In this document: positions 1 through 6,945 of the stretch, piece after piece
Layout of the letters: every line of letters begins with the position of its first letter
Position numbering within the stretch: the first letter of the stretch is position 1
DNA from: Methylococcaceae bacterium
Lineage (GTDB): Bacteria > Pseudomonadota > Gammaproteobacteria > Methylococcales > Methylomonadaceae
Direction: 5' to 3'
NCBI GenBank assembly: GCA_013140465.1
Contig: JABFST010000308.1
Coordinates: 1-14,327 of the forward strand
Length of the DNA stretch: 14,327 nucleotides
Position numbers and translations under genes: made by a program
Notes under the pieces: generated by a model
What the model was told of the DNA's origin: nothing
Databases searched by the model: none
The model's input: only the letters and a program-made list of their open reading frames with translations

Positions 1-217
1 CGGCAATGATGCGGTTTTCGTGGTGCGCTTCGCGGTGCAAGCGGATTTGGTATTCAATCAGAGTGTTGAGTTGGTAGCCCAAAACGATAGGGCCTTTGAA
101 GGGATTGTGGGTGATTTGCAGCCATTTGTGCTTGTCGTGGAACAAATTAAAGTCATCCGTGGCGTTGCGCGCCACTTCTATATGGATTTGGTCAAAGGTG
201 TAGGGCTGGTCTTTCAT
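1..217 (-). CDS. 5' part of a hypothetical protein, possibly hot-dog fold (MaoC-like)
   Basis: The first 72 codons of a minus-strand gene are visible; the rest lies beyond the left edge. The ATG is at 215-217, and the protein begins MKDQPYTFDQIHIEVARNAT. A stretch DDFNLFHDKHKW followed by NPFKGPIVLGYQL resembles the hydratase-type motif of MaoC-like hot-dog proteins, where a D-x-N-x-x-H segment is followed by a glycine-proline turn and a hydrophobic helix. The spacing is not canonical, so the family is a guess. It lies 88 nt downstream of nadE on the same strand and may be cotranscribed with it. Codon use resembles its neighbours. That this is a coding region is fairly secure, because the reverse frame stays open and gives a coherent protein; the function is not. 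Confidence 0.6.
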   Translation of the reverse strand, partial: MKDQPYTFDQIHIEVARNATDDFNLFHDKHKWLQITHNPFKGPIVLGYQLNTLIEYQIRLHREAHHENRIIA

Positions 218-305
218 GGCGGTTGCTCGGGTCGGTTCGCGTCATTCCAGCTGGGTTCCTGCGCCCAAGCGTAGGGCTGGGCGGCAAGTTGTTTGGCTTA
301 TAGCC

Positions 306-1916
306 CTATAGCCCACGGTAGCCGGAGGTGATCGGATAGCGGCGGTCGCGCCCGAAAGCGCGGGTGCTGATTTTTATGCCCGGCGGCGATTGGCGGCGTT
401 TGTATTCGTTGCGGTCCACTAGTTTGACCGCACGCGCGACATCTTCGGGCCGATAGCCTTCGGCTATGATGTCGGCGGCGGACATATCTTGTTCGACATA
501 GCGTTCCAAGATCGGATCCAAGACATCATAAGGCGGCAAGGAGTCGGCATCAATTTGGTCTGGGGCGAGTTCGGCAGATGGCGGACGGGTGATGACCCGC
601 TCGGGGATGACGGCGGATAAGCTGTTACGGTAGTGTGCCAGCTGGTACACCAACAGTTTGGGTACGTCTTTTAGCGGGGCAAAACCACCTGCCATGTCGC
701 CATAAAGGGTAGCATAGCCAACGCTCATTTCACTTTTATTACCCGTGGTCAGCAACAGTTTGCCTTGTTTGTTGGACATTGCCATCAGGATTACGCCACG
801 GCAACGGGCTTGGATATTTTCTTCGGTGGTGTCTTTGGCGGTGCCGGCAAACACCTCGGACAACATTTGCGTAAAGGCATGGACGGCAGGTTCGATGGCG
901 ATGCTGTGATACTTGACCCCTAACGCAACGGCTTCTAAAACGGCATCTTCGTTGCTCATGTCTTGGGTATAGCGTGATGGCATCAACACCGCTTCAACCT
1001 GCCCCGCGCCTAAGGCATCAACTGCCAAGGCCAACACCAAGGCCGAATCAATCCCGCCCGACAAGCCTAACAGCGCACCTTTAAAGCCGTTTTTGCGTAC
1101 ATAATCTTTAATGCCCAACACTAAGGCGTGGTATTCGCTGGCAACTGCCGGATATAAAGGTGCGCAGTTGGCAAGCTGCGGTTGCTTGCCAATAAATTCG
1201 ACGACGCTGGTTTGTTCGACAAATTCGGCGGCCCGAAAGGCGATACTGCCGTCTGCCGCGACCACAAACGAGGCGCCGTCAAAAATAAGTTCATCTTGTC
1301 CGCCCACTTGGTTTACGTACACCAAGGGCAAGTTTGCGGCTTTGGCTTGGGCGCAGATCACGGCTTCGCGCTGTTGGATTTTGCCGGCATTAAACGGCGA
1401 GGCGTTCAGTGTCAGCACCAGTTCGGCTCCTGCTTGTTGGGTGGCGGCGATAATGCCGCCCGTCCAGACATCTTCACAAATGGTCAGGCCAATAAATTGC
1501 CCGTTAAATTCAAACACGCAAGGCTGTTGTCCGGCGGTGAAATAGCGTTGCTCGTCAAACACGCCGTAATTGGGCAAAGCTTGTTTACGGTAATTGGCGA
1601 GGATGACACCTTGGTGCAATACGGCGGCGCTGTTGTAGAGCCGCTCGCCGTCGGTTTCGGGGTAGCCGACAACAATGGCTATGTCGCTGATCCGGTCAGC
1701 CAATTGGTAGAGGGCATTATTGGCATCGGCAATAAAATCGGGGCGCAGCAATAAGTCTTCAGCGGGGTATCCGGTGATGGTCAGTTCGGGAAACACGACC
1801 AGGTCGGCATGGAGTTCGGTTTTGGCATAGGCCGCAGTGGCGACAATATGGTCTAGGTTGGCGGCAATATTGCCTACGACGAAGTTTATTTGGGCTAGGG
1901 CAATTTTTAGTGACAT
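306..1916 (-). CDS. nadE: Glutamine-dependent NAD+ synthetase
   Basis: Catalyses the last step of NAD+ synthesis in the cytosol: ATP-dependent amidation of nicotinic acid adenine dinucleotide, with ammonia taken from glutamine. The 536-residue length is typical of the two-domain bacterial form. The N-terminal nitrilase-type glutaminase domain (about 1-250) shows the Glu-Lys-Cys triad: E44 in FPELTITGYP, K111 in YRKQALPNYG and C147 in LTICEDVW. The C-terminal synthetase domain has the N-type ATP pyrophosphatase P-loop SGGIDS at 286-291 and the TGNKSEMSVGYATLYGDMAG segment at 391-410. It ends in an intact basic tail with RRYPITSGYRG. No key residue is missing. The ATG at 1914-1916 matches the family start (MSLKIALAQINF); no clear ribosome binding site precedes it. 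It is the third gene of a minus-strand run after hslO and the membrane AlbA_2 gene, 69 nt after the latter. Confidence 0.97.
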   Translation of the reverse strand: MSLKIALAQINFVVGNIAANLDHIVATAAYAKTELHADLVVFPELTITGYPAEDLLLRPDFIADANNALYQLADRISDIAIVVGYPETDGERLYNSAAVLHQGVILANYRKQALPNYGVFDEQRYFTAGQQPCVFEFNGQFIGLTICEDVWTGGIIAATQQAGAELVLTLNASPFNAGKIQQREAVICAQAKAANLPLVYVNQVGGQDELIFDGASFVVAADGSIAFRAAEFVEQTSVVEFIGKQPQLANCAPLYPAVASEYHALVLGIKDYVRKNGFKGALLGLSGGIDSALVLALAVDALGAGQVEAVLMPSRYTQDMSNEDAVLEAVALGVKYHSIAIEPAVHAFTQMLSEVFAGTAKDTTEENIQARCRGVILMAMSNKQGKLLLTTGNKSEMSVGYATLYGDMAGGFAPLKDVPKLLVYQLAHYRNSLSAVIPERVITRPPSAELAPDQIDADSLPPYDVLDPILERYVEQDMSAADIIAEGYRPEDVARAVKLVDRNEYKRRQSPPGIKISTRAFGRDRRYPITSGYRGL

Positions 1917-1985
1917 AAGTGCTGTGGGTATAAGTTCAAGTTCGCCTTCTCCTGTTGAAAAAGGCTGGGGCGGCGTGGGCTGTGC

Positions 1986-2813
1986 TTACTTGGCCCTCTT
2001 CCAGCGGATAACCGCAAATTCTAAGGCTTCTTGAATATTTAAGTCGCGGGTGGCACCGCCTGTCCGCACATACAGCTTAGGCGTGTTGTTTTGGCTGATA
2101 AACACGGGGCGGTTGGCGGGCGCAACAATCAGCCGACACACGGTCTTGTTGCCGATGACATGGAACAGGATGCTGACATGGGTACATAAATCAGCACCCA
2201 AGTTGGCGGCTATCGCGGTCATCAGCACTTGTTCAAAGCCATCTTGATTGGGTTTTTTAAGGGTTTGGTAATCGTAGTCCAAGCCCAACACTTCGCCATT
2301 GTCGGCAACGCCTATCAGCAAGGTGCCGCCTTGGTTGCTGTTTAAAAAGCCCGCCAAGGACTTGAGCACAACGCCTTCCAGTTGCCGATTGGTGCGTGCT
2401 TGCACAATATCCCAACGGAATGTGGACTTAAATTCTAAAAACGGCCCTTCGCCTTGCAAAATCAGCATGGCTATATCTTTATTGAGTTCTGCTTTTAGGG
2501 CTTCAATACGCACTAGGCGCCGATGCAAAAAACTGTAGATGCCTATGGTCAGCAAGCCTAGCATCGCGCCAATTTCGGCATAAAAGGCAATTAGGCTGTT
2601 TTGGAACACATTGCCTTTTAGTAACTCCTTAAATTGGCCCAGCATATAGTCTACCGATGAGGTCGCGCTATCGGCATGGACTTGGGAATCCACATAATCA
2701 TAGCTGGGGGCTAATATCAGCACGCCTATGATGGCACCAATCAGGGCCGCAGTAATATACAGTCTGAGCTGCTGCCGCCACAGCGACAGTAAGAGTAAAA
2801 AAAATCGTTTCAT
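1986..2813 (-). CDS. Membrane-anchored AlbA_2 / Schlafen-like putative DNA-binding protein
   Basis: A 275-residue protein. A basic N-terminus precedes a membrane segment at about 16-35, a polar loop, and a second membrane segment at about 75-97. A short charged helix follows, then an AlbA_2 (divergent AAA_4, Schlafen-related) domain from about 120 to 260. Its hallmarks are GPFLEFKSTFRWD at 123-135, the helix GVVLKSLAGFLNSNQGGTLLIGVADNGEVLGLDYD at about 147-181, and the C-terminal PKLYVRTGGATRDLNIQEALEF. The family is described as putative nucleic-acid binding and is often found in transcription regulators or defence-associated proteins; the exact role is unknown. Two membrane helices ahead of the domain suggest an inner-membrane protein with the domain in the cytosol. 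The ATG is 8 nt downstream of the hslO stop, so translational coupling with hslO is likely. No catalytic function is claimed. Confidence 0.8.
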   Translation of the reverse strand: MKRFFLLLLSLWRQQLRLYITAALIGAIIGVLILAPSYDYVDSQVHADSATSSVDYMLGQFKELLKGNVFQNSLIAFYAEIGAMLGLLTIGIYSFLHRRLVRIEALKAELNKDIAMLILQGEGPFLEFKSTFRWDIVQARTNRQLEGVVLKSLAGFLNSNQGGTLLIGVADNGEVLGLDYDYQTLKKPNQDGFEQVLMTAIAANLGADLCTHVSILFHVIGNKTVCRLIVAPANRPVFISQNNTPKLYVRTGGATRDLNIQEALEFAVIRWKRAK

Positions 2814-2821
2814 GGTCTGGA

Positions 2822-3697
2822 TTAATGCCGTGTGGACGAGACGTTGGTGACGGCCTCCTGGGTGAAGAGGGTTTCTATGTCGATACGGTCAAACAGGTAT
2901 TTGCCGCTGCAAAACTCGCAGATCACTTCTATTTCAGCGCGTTCTTGCAAAATGCTTTCCAGCTCTTCGCGGCCTAAGGCGCGTAAGGTGCGCTCAACCT
3001 TGTCTCTGCCGCACGCGCATTGGAAGGCTATGGGTTCGGCGGCAAACACGCGCACTTTTTCTTGGTTAAACAGCCGGTACAGCAAGGTTTCGCAGTCGAT
3101 TTGCAGCAATTCTTGTTCGGTTAGGGTGTTGGCGAGTATTTCAATGCGCTCCCAATCGTTGGGGGCTTTGCTGGCAGAGGGCAGGGCTTGTAGCAGCAAG
3201 CCCACGGCGTGTTGGTCATTGGCAAATAGCCATAAGCGGGTATTGAGTTGTTCTGATTGCTGGAAATAAGTCTGGATCGCGTCGGCAAGATTATCGCCGA
3301 CGAGCGGGACGACACCTTGATAAGGCTGGGTATTGCCAGACTCGATGGTCAACACCAAACGCCCCTGCCCAAACATCGACAGCAACGGGCCTATCGGCAC
3401 AACGTCATTGCTGCGCACTAAGCCGCGCACTTTTCGGTCATGCGTAGATTGCGCCACCACGGCTTTTAAATCGCCTTCGCCTTGCGCTTGCAAGATAACC
3501 GAACCGTTAAACTTAATGGTTGCCGACAACATCACCACTGCCGCTAAGGCTTGCCCCAATTGCTGTTGGGCATGTGCGGGGGCCACTTGGTGCTGCTTAG
3601 CGGCTTGCCAGCTCGCGGTCAGGTTGACCCACTCGCCCCGGATGCCTAACTCTTCAAATAAAAAACGGCGTAATACATCTTGTTCTATCATGGTCAT
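2822..3697 (-). CDS. hslO: Hsp33, redox-regulated holdase chaperone
   Basis: A cytosolic chaperone that is inactive when its four C-terminal cysteines bind zinc. On oxidation it forms disulfides, unfolds its linker and holds unfolding clients. The 291-residue length fits the family. The N-terminal substrate domain starts MTMIEQDVLRRFLFEELGIRGEWVNL, and the RGLVRSNDVVPIGPLLSMFGQGRLVLTIE block at about 91-119 is typical. The redox switch is complete: C227-x-C229 (CACG) and C260-x2-C263 (CEFC), 30 residues apart. Two in-frame ATGs (codons 1 and 3) make the start ambiguous by two residues. It is the first gene of the minus-strand run and is divergent from msrA across about 180 nt, so two oxidative-damage genes share an upstream region. 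No confident promoter was found there. Confidence 0.97.
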   Translation of the reverse strand: MTMIEQDVLRRFLFEELGIRGEWVNLTASWQAAKQHQVAPAHAQQQLGQALAAVVMLSATIKFNGSVILQAQGEGDLKAVVAQSTHDRKVRGLVRSNDVVPIGPLLSMFGQGRLVLTIESGNTQPYQGVVPLVGDNLADAIQTYFQQSEQLNTRLWLFANDQHAVGLLLQALPSASKAPNDWERIEILANTLTEQELLQIDCETLLYRLFNQEKVRVFAAEPIAFQCACGRDKVERTLRALGREELESILQERAEIEVICEFCSGKYLFDRIDIETLFTQEAVTNVSSTRH

Positions 3698-3801
3698 CCC
3701 GTTAAAAGGTTCGTTTTTGCTATCATCAAAAATTCGGGTACGCTAGCCCTATAGGTTACACCGCCTAAACCCAAACACTCAGGCTGTCACGACGGCGACC
3801 C

Positions 3802-3820
3802 AAGCACCTAAGCACCTAAG
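3802..3820. repeat. Short tandem repeat AAGCACCT
   Basis: Two full copies of AAGCACCT (3802-3809 and 3810-3817) and a partial third (AAG) lie in the hslO-msrA divergent region, about 60-75 nt before the msrA ATG. The array is very short and may be chance. The rest of 3698-3877 shows no convincing promoter pair or protein-binding palindrome. Confidence 0.5.
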
Positions 3821-3877
3821 CTCTCGTTGCCAGCTTTGCATTATTATCCAAACACTGCCACCAAAATACCACAAGCC

Positions 3878-4510
3878 ATGATTTTCTCATCAAAAAAGCT
3901 GTCTTTACCCACTGCGGCTGTAGCCTTGCCCGGCAGGGCCACCGCGATGCCGTTCAATAACAGGCATTTTGTCAATAATAACCCGATTGCCCCGCCGTTT
4001 CCCGAGCAACTTCAACAAGCCCTGTTTGGCATGGGCTGCTTTTGGGGTGCGGAACGGAAATTTTGGCAACATCGGGGCATTTTTAGCACGGCGGTCGGCT
4101 ATAGCGGCGGTTATACGCCCAATCCAACGTATGATGAAGTGTGTACCGGGCTGACAGGGCATAACGAAGTGGTTAAAGTGATTTATGATCCCGCCATCAC
4201 CCGCTACACCGATTTGCTGCGCCTGTTCTGGACGTCCCACAACCCCACCCAAGGGATGCGCCAAGGCAACGATGTGGGCACACAATACCGCTCGGGCATT
4301 TACACTTATACCCAACAACAGTACGACGAGGCAATAGCCAGCAAAGCCGTATACCAGCACCAGCTTAGCCTAGCGGGTTTGGGCTTGATTAGCACCGAGA
4401 TAGCGGCAGCTGATGCCTTTTATTATGCAGAGGATTATCACCAGCAATATCTGGCTAAAGAACCGATGGGGTATTGTGGCTTAGGCGGCACAGGCGTGTG
4501 CTTTGACTGA
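3878..4510 (+). CDS. msrA: Peptide methionine sulfoxide reductase A
   Basis: Reduces the S-epimer of methionine sulfoxide in proteins and free methionine, using thioredoxin. The 210-residue product from the ATG at 3878 matches the long E. coli type in both length and N-terminal extension ([20 protein letters not shown] resembles the ALPGR segment of E. coli MsrA). The catalytic cysteine is C54 in GCFWGAE. The family blocks [33 protein letters not shown] and [12 protein letters not shown] are all present. Resolving cysteines C200 and C208 sit in the tail [15 protein letters not shown] at 3827 would add 17 residues with no family match and was rejected. It is divergent from hslO. No ribosome binding site is evident. 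The strong hairpin 20 nt downstream has its T-tract on the other strand, so it is not a good terminator for this gene. Confidence 0.97.
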   Translation: MIFSSKKLSLPTAAVALPGRATAMPFNNRHFVNNNPIAPPFPEQLQQALFGMGCFWGAERKFWQHRGIFSTAVGYSGGYTPNPTYDEVCTGLTGHNEVVKVIYDPAITRYTDLLRLFWTSHNPTQGMRQGNDVGTQYRSGIYTYTQQQYDEAIASKAVYQHQLSLAGLGLISTEIAAADAFYYAEDYHQQYLAKEPMGYCGLGGTGVCFD

Positions 4511-4531
4511 TACTTTGACTGAGCGGCGGAC

Positions 4532-4560
4532 AAAAAAAAGGCGGTTAAAGAAACCGCCTT
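4532..4560 (-). terminator. Strong intrinsic terminator facing the minus strand
   Basis: A perfect 9-bp stem (AAGGCGGTT 4538-4546 and AACCGCCTT 4552-4560) encloses a 5-nt loop. Eight A residues at 4532-4539 become a run of U on a minus-strand transcript. On the plus strand the stem is followed by AAGGATATTA, which lacks a T-tract. The only annotated gene running into it from the right would be antisense to regB, so its presence argues for an unannotated minus-strand transcript or a block on antisense transcription into msrA. Confidence 0.85.
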
Positions 4561-4625
4561 AAGGATATTAGGAGTGATACTGCGCAACTTTCAGCTAAAA
4601 AACCCATGTCTGGGCTTTAAAAGTT
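4532..4625 (-). ncRNA. Candidate small RNA, antisense orientation, RegA-box-adjacent
   Basis: Predicted only. An extended -10 (TGCTATTAT, complement of 4632-4640) on the minus strand would start RNA near 4625, and the terminator at 4532-4560 would end it, giving about 94 nt. The RNA would carry a 5' hairpin (complement of 4601-4616: AGCCCA, GACA loop, UGGGUU, with one G-U pair) followed by a U-run. Next comes a single-stranded linker containing CACTCCTAATATCC, then the terminator hairpin with a U tail. CUCCU and UCCU in the linker are complementary to Shine-Dalgarno sequences, and the U tail would suit Hfq. There is no open reading frame of note. Alternatively, the 5' hairpin plus U-run and the second hairpin are simply tandem terminators. 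Confidence 0.4.
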
Positions 4626-4631
4626 AGGTTA

Positions 4632-4640
4632 ATAATAGCA
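4632..4640 (-). promoter_or_regulatory. Extended -10 promoter for the candidate sRNA
   Basis: Read on the minus strand, 4640-4632 is TGCTATTAT, an extended -10 with one mismatch to TGNTATAAT. The -35 at the usual 17-nt spacing (4655-4660, TTTTTA) is weak, as is common with extended -10 promoters. The RegA-like box at 4662-4676 lies immediately upstream of that -35, a position suited to activation. Confidence 0.4.
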
Positions 4641-4661
4641 AGCACTTAAGCAAATAAAAAT

Positions 4662-4676
4662 GTGGCATATTGTCGC
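4662..4676 (+). promoter_or_regulatory. RegA/PrrA binding-site match
   Basis: The 15-mer GTGGCATATTGTCGC fits every fixed position of the RegA consensus described for Rhodobacter, GYGSSRNNWWNNCGC. It lies 115 nt before the regB ATG and overlaps the predicted -35 (4670-4675) of the regBA promoter, so RegA may repress or tune its own operon. The match is seen in the sequence; binding by this organism's RegA is inferred from the conserved helix-turn-helix. Confidence 0.6.
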
Positions 4677-4698
4677 AGCTTGGATTTTAAGGTATAAG
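4670..4698 (+). promoter_or_regulatory. Predicted sigma-70 promoter of regBA
   Basis: TTGTCG at 4670-4675, a 17-nt spacer, and TATAAG at 4693-4698. Transcription would start near 4705, leaving an 85-nt leader. The leader contains the perfect palindrome GCCCCTAGGGGC at 4712-4723, which may be a further operator or chance. No other candidate of equal quality lies before regB. Confidence 0.5.
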
Positions 4699-4790
4699 GC
4701 GAAAACTGCTTGCCCCTAGGGGCGGGTGGCTTTACCCTTTACGCCTTACGCGGCCTTAAGCCCTATCCTTTTGCCCAATAGCCAACCTAC

Positions 4791-6167
4791 ATGCTGACCC
4801 ACATATCGCCCAAATCCCAAATTTCCGTCAGACAAAACCTCAAATGGCTTTTTATTCTCAGAAACCTGATGATGCTCAGCGAAGTGGTGCTGATTGTGTT
4901 GTCAGTCCACGGCCTGGACATCCGCCTGCCTGAACAGCAATTGTGGTTAGTGGTGTTGTCCACGGCGGCGGTCAATATGTACACGTCCATGCGTCTGGAA
5001 ACCGACGACCCGGTCACGGAATTGGAAATTTTCTCGCAAATATCGGTCGATGTGTTTGCCATTGCCGCCTTGCTGTATTTGACAGGCGGCGCGTCCAACC
5101 CCATCACTTGGGTGTTTTTGCTGCCGCTGATTATCACCGCCATCATGCTGCCCCAAGCGTATGCCTGGTATATGGTGATCCTGACCACCTCGCTGTATAC
5201 GATGTTGATTGCTTTCAACATCCCGTTGCCTTCCATAGAGCCGCACATGCCCGACCCTGTGGCCTTGCGCTCGGACATGGAGCACTATTTGATGATGCAG
5301 CACGCGCATGTGATGAACGACAAAAGCTATTTCAGCCTACACATGTTTGGCATGTGGTTTGGCTTTGTCTTTAGCGCGGGCTTGGTGGCTTTTTTTGTGG
5401 TGGAACTGGCCCGCACCCTACGCATACAAGAACGCAGTCTGGCGGAAGCCCGCGAAAACGCCCTGCGCGACGAACGGGTCATCGCCTTAGGCACTTTAGC
5501 CGCCAGTGCCGCGCACGATATGGGTACGCCCTTGGGTACTATTGCGATTGTCGCCCACGAACTGGAGCAAGAATATCCTAGCCACCGCTATCCCGATTTG
5601 TACCAAAAAACCCTCATCATGCAGCAACAAATCAACCGCTGCAAAGAAGCCTTGTCGGTGATGTCGGCCTCTGCTGGGGAAATGCGTGCCGAATCCGGCG
5701 GCGTTATCCTGCTGACCGATTATATTGACGATGTCATCAAACAATGGCGCACCCACAAGCCGGGTGCAAAATTAAACTTTTTTATCGATCCCAATGTCAG
5801 CAGCGAGGTGCTCAACGCCAAGATTATTGCCGAGCGCACGCTCACCCACTCGTTAATCAACATTTTAAACAATGCCGCCGAAGCCTCACCCCCCGAATTG
5901 GGCATAGAGTTCCATGCCCGCTGGGATATGCAGACCATCACGATCAAAATCCGCGATTTTGGCACGGGCTTTCCGGCCGAAATAACCGAATTCGCGGGCA
6001 AACAACCCGTAGTCAGCAAAAAACGCGGCTTGGGCGTGGGCTTGTTTTTAACCTATTCCACGATTAACCGCCTAGGCGGCAAAATCAACCTTTTCAATAG
6101 CGACTCAGGCGGCGCGTGTGTGGAAATAACACTGCCCCTATTAAACACAGAGACCCCTAATGACTAA
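4791..6167 (+). CDS. regB: Redox-sensing membrane histidine kinase, RegB/PrrB/ActS family
   Basis: A 458-residue sensor kinase of the RegB family, which reads quinone-pool and thiol redox state and phosphorylates RegA. About six hydrophobic segments lie between 18 and 205. The quinone-site motif GGxxNPF appears as GGASNPI (99-105), with Ile in place of Phe. A short coiled linker (207-230) leads to the dimerisation domain, whose H-box is AASAAHDMGTPLGT with phospho-acceptor H242. C284 in INRCKEAL sits 42 residues after the His, where RegB has its redox-active cysteine (C265, with H225). The ATP domain has an N-box LINILNNAAEAS (355-366), DFGTGF (389-394) and GLGVGL (413-418). ATG 4791 gives a family-like short cytosolic N-terminus. 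The stop overlaps the regA start by 8 nt, so the two are translationally coupled. Confidence 0.93.
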   Translation: MLTHISPKSQISVRQNLKWLFILRNLMMLSEVVLIVLSVHGLDIRLPEQQLWLVVLSTAAVNMYTSMRLETDDPVTELEIFSQISVDVFAIAALLYLTGGASNPITWVFLLPLIITAIMLPQAYAWYMVILTTSLYTMLIAFNIPLPSIEPHMPDPVALRSDMEHYLMMQHAHVMNDKSYFSLHMFGMWFGFVFSAGLVAFFVVELARTLRIQERSLAEARENALRDERVIALGTLAASAAHDMGTPLGTIAIVAHELEQEYPSHRYPDLYQKTLIMQQQINRCKEALSVMSASAGEMRAESGGVILLTDYIDDVIKQWRTHKPGAKLNFFIDPNVSSEVLNAKIIAERTLTHSLINILNNAAEASPPELGIEFHARWDMQTITIKIRDFGTGFPAEITEFAGKQPVVSKKRGLGVGLFLTYSTINRLGGKINLFNSDSGGACVEITLPLLNTETPND

Positions 6168-6708
6168 TCCTGAAATTGACATACCGCGCCTATTGCTCGT
6201 CGATGATGACGAGACCTTTTGCAGCGTCTTAAAATCTGCGCTGGAAAAACGCAACTACGAAGTGCTGGTGGCCACCAATGTTGCCGACGGCATTGCCATC
6301 GCCGAACAAAGCTTGCCCGAATATGCCGTCATCGATTTGCGTATCGGTTATGAATCGGGGCTGGAATTGGTGCAAAAACTGATTTCCCTAGACGACAACA
6401 CCCAAATCGTCATGCTGACCGGATTTGCCAGTATCGCCACCGCCGTAGAAGCCATCAAGCTAGGTGCGATCCATTATTTGACCAAACCCGCCAATGCCGA
6501 TGAAATAGTCAACGCCCTCAACAAAAACGAAGGCGACCCGTCGGTGATGATTAGCGAAAATCCCTTATCCGTCAAACGCCTGGAATGGGAACATTTGCAA
6601 AAAGTGCTGATGCAACACGACGGCAACATTTCCGCCGCCGCCCGCGCCCTGAATATGCACCGCCGCACGTTGCAAAGAAAGTTGGATAAAAAGCCTGTTA
6701 GGGAATAA
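6160..6708 (+). CDS. regA: Redox response regulator, RegA/PrrA/ActR family
   Basis: The 182-residue partner of the adjacent kinase. In the receiver domain (about 10-120), acidic residues D15-D17 lie in LLLVDDDETF, the phosphorylation site is D59 in AVIDLRI, T87 is in VMLTGFASIATAVEAIKLGA, and K109 is in YLTKPAN. A short linker leads to a Fis-type helix-turn-helix at about 153-175, ending in ARALNMHRRTLQRKL, which is the DNA-reading segment conserved across RegA, PrrA, ActR and RoxR. This supports use of the known RegA box. There is no effector domain for sigma-54. In proteobacteria these regulators control respiration, nitrogen and carbon fixation genes by redox state; the targets here are unknown. 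A long palindromic element begins 23 nt after the stop and its central hairpin may serve as terminator. Confidence 0.94.
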   Translation: MTNPEIDIPRLLLVDDDETFCSVLKSALEKRNYEVLVATNVADGIAIAEQSLPEYAVIDLRIGYESGLELVQKLISLDDNTQIVMLTGFASIATAVEAIKLGAIHYLTKPANADEIVNALNKNEGDPSVMISENPLSVKRLEWEHLQKVLMQHDGNISAAARALNMHRRTLQRKLDKKPVRE

Positions 6709-6730
6709 GCCTAGATACAGGAAATAAAAC

Positions 6731-6823
6731 TGTAACTTCTCATTAATTGTAGGCAATAGCGGCAGACCTGCGAGGTTTTATAAACCTCGCAGGTCTTTAT
6801 CCTGCCGCTAATGATAAGTTACA
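6731..6823. repeat. Nested palindromic element 1 (MITE-like)
   Basis: The outer arms TGTAACTTCTCATTA (6731-6745) and TAATGATAAGTTACA (6809-6823) are complementary with one mismatch. A second pair, TAGCGGCAG (6757-6765) and CTGCCGCTA (6802-6810), nests inside. The right side reads as one 22-nt arm, whereas the left is split by about 12 extra nt. The core is a perfect hairpin at 6764-6796. No protein is encoded. The layout suggests a small non-autonomous mobile or REP-like element, possibly compound. It fills most of the gap between regA and element 2. Confidence 0.65.
6764..6796. repeat. Perfect 15-bp hairpin, possible regA terminator
   Basis: AGACCTGCGAGGTTT (6764-6778), loop TAT, AAACCTCGCAGGTCT (6782-6796). 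It is followed by TTAT, giving a short U-run on the plus strand, so it could end regBA transcription. From memory, sequences of the ACCTGCGAGGTTT type recur as intergenic palindromes in many bacterial genomes, which would make this a dispersed repeat. That needs a genome search. Confidence 0.6.
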
Positions 6824-6899
6824 TAAAACTGGCATAACGCATTCTTTATAAATTTGGTAACTATTCAGAGCGACTTCTAATAAGTCAAATTTACCGTAG

Positions 6900-6945
6900 G
6901 CTGAGCGGAGTCGAAGCCGGTTTGTTCGCTTCGACTCCGCTCAGC
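6900..6945. repeat. Perfect 18-bp inverted repeat
   Basis: GCTGAGCGGAGTCGAAGC (6900-6917) and its exact complement GCTTCGACTCCGCTCAGC (6928-6945) are separated by 10 nt. Pairing extends outward with two mismatches to 6894 and 6951. Sequences of this type (TTCGACTCCGCTCAG) are, to my recollection, widespread extragenic palindromes in unrelated bacteria. It forms the core of element 2. Confidence 0.75.

Noticed and set aside
20..274. Plus-strand open frame of 84 codons at the left edge
   Set aside because: It is the reverse of the partial minus-strand protein, which has the more natural composition and start.
255..290. Hairpin GCCCAAGC/GCTGGGC after nadE as a terminator
   Set aside because: The stem has a bulge and no T-tract follows on the minus strand.
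1182..1754. 190-codon plus-strand frame inside nadE
   Set aside because: Fully antisense to a gene with complete catalytic motifs; no recognisable domain or ribosome binding site.
3827..3877. Upstream TTG start for msrA
   Set aside because: The ATG at 3878 gives the same length and N-terminal pattern as E. coli MsrA; the extension has no family match.
4712..4723. Palindrome GCCCCTAGGGGC as an operator in the regB leader
   Set aside because: A lone 12-bp palindrome without a second copy or known regulator; kept only as a remark.
4787..5278. 163-codon minus-strand frame opposite the start of regB
   Set aside because: Low-complexity Ser/Thr/Asn-rich product without domain features; it mirrors the codon pattern of regB. 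The terminator at 4532 is better explained by a shorter RNA or by blocking antisense transcription.
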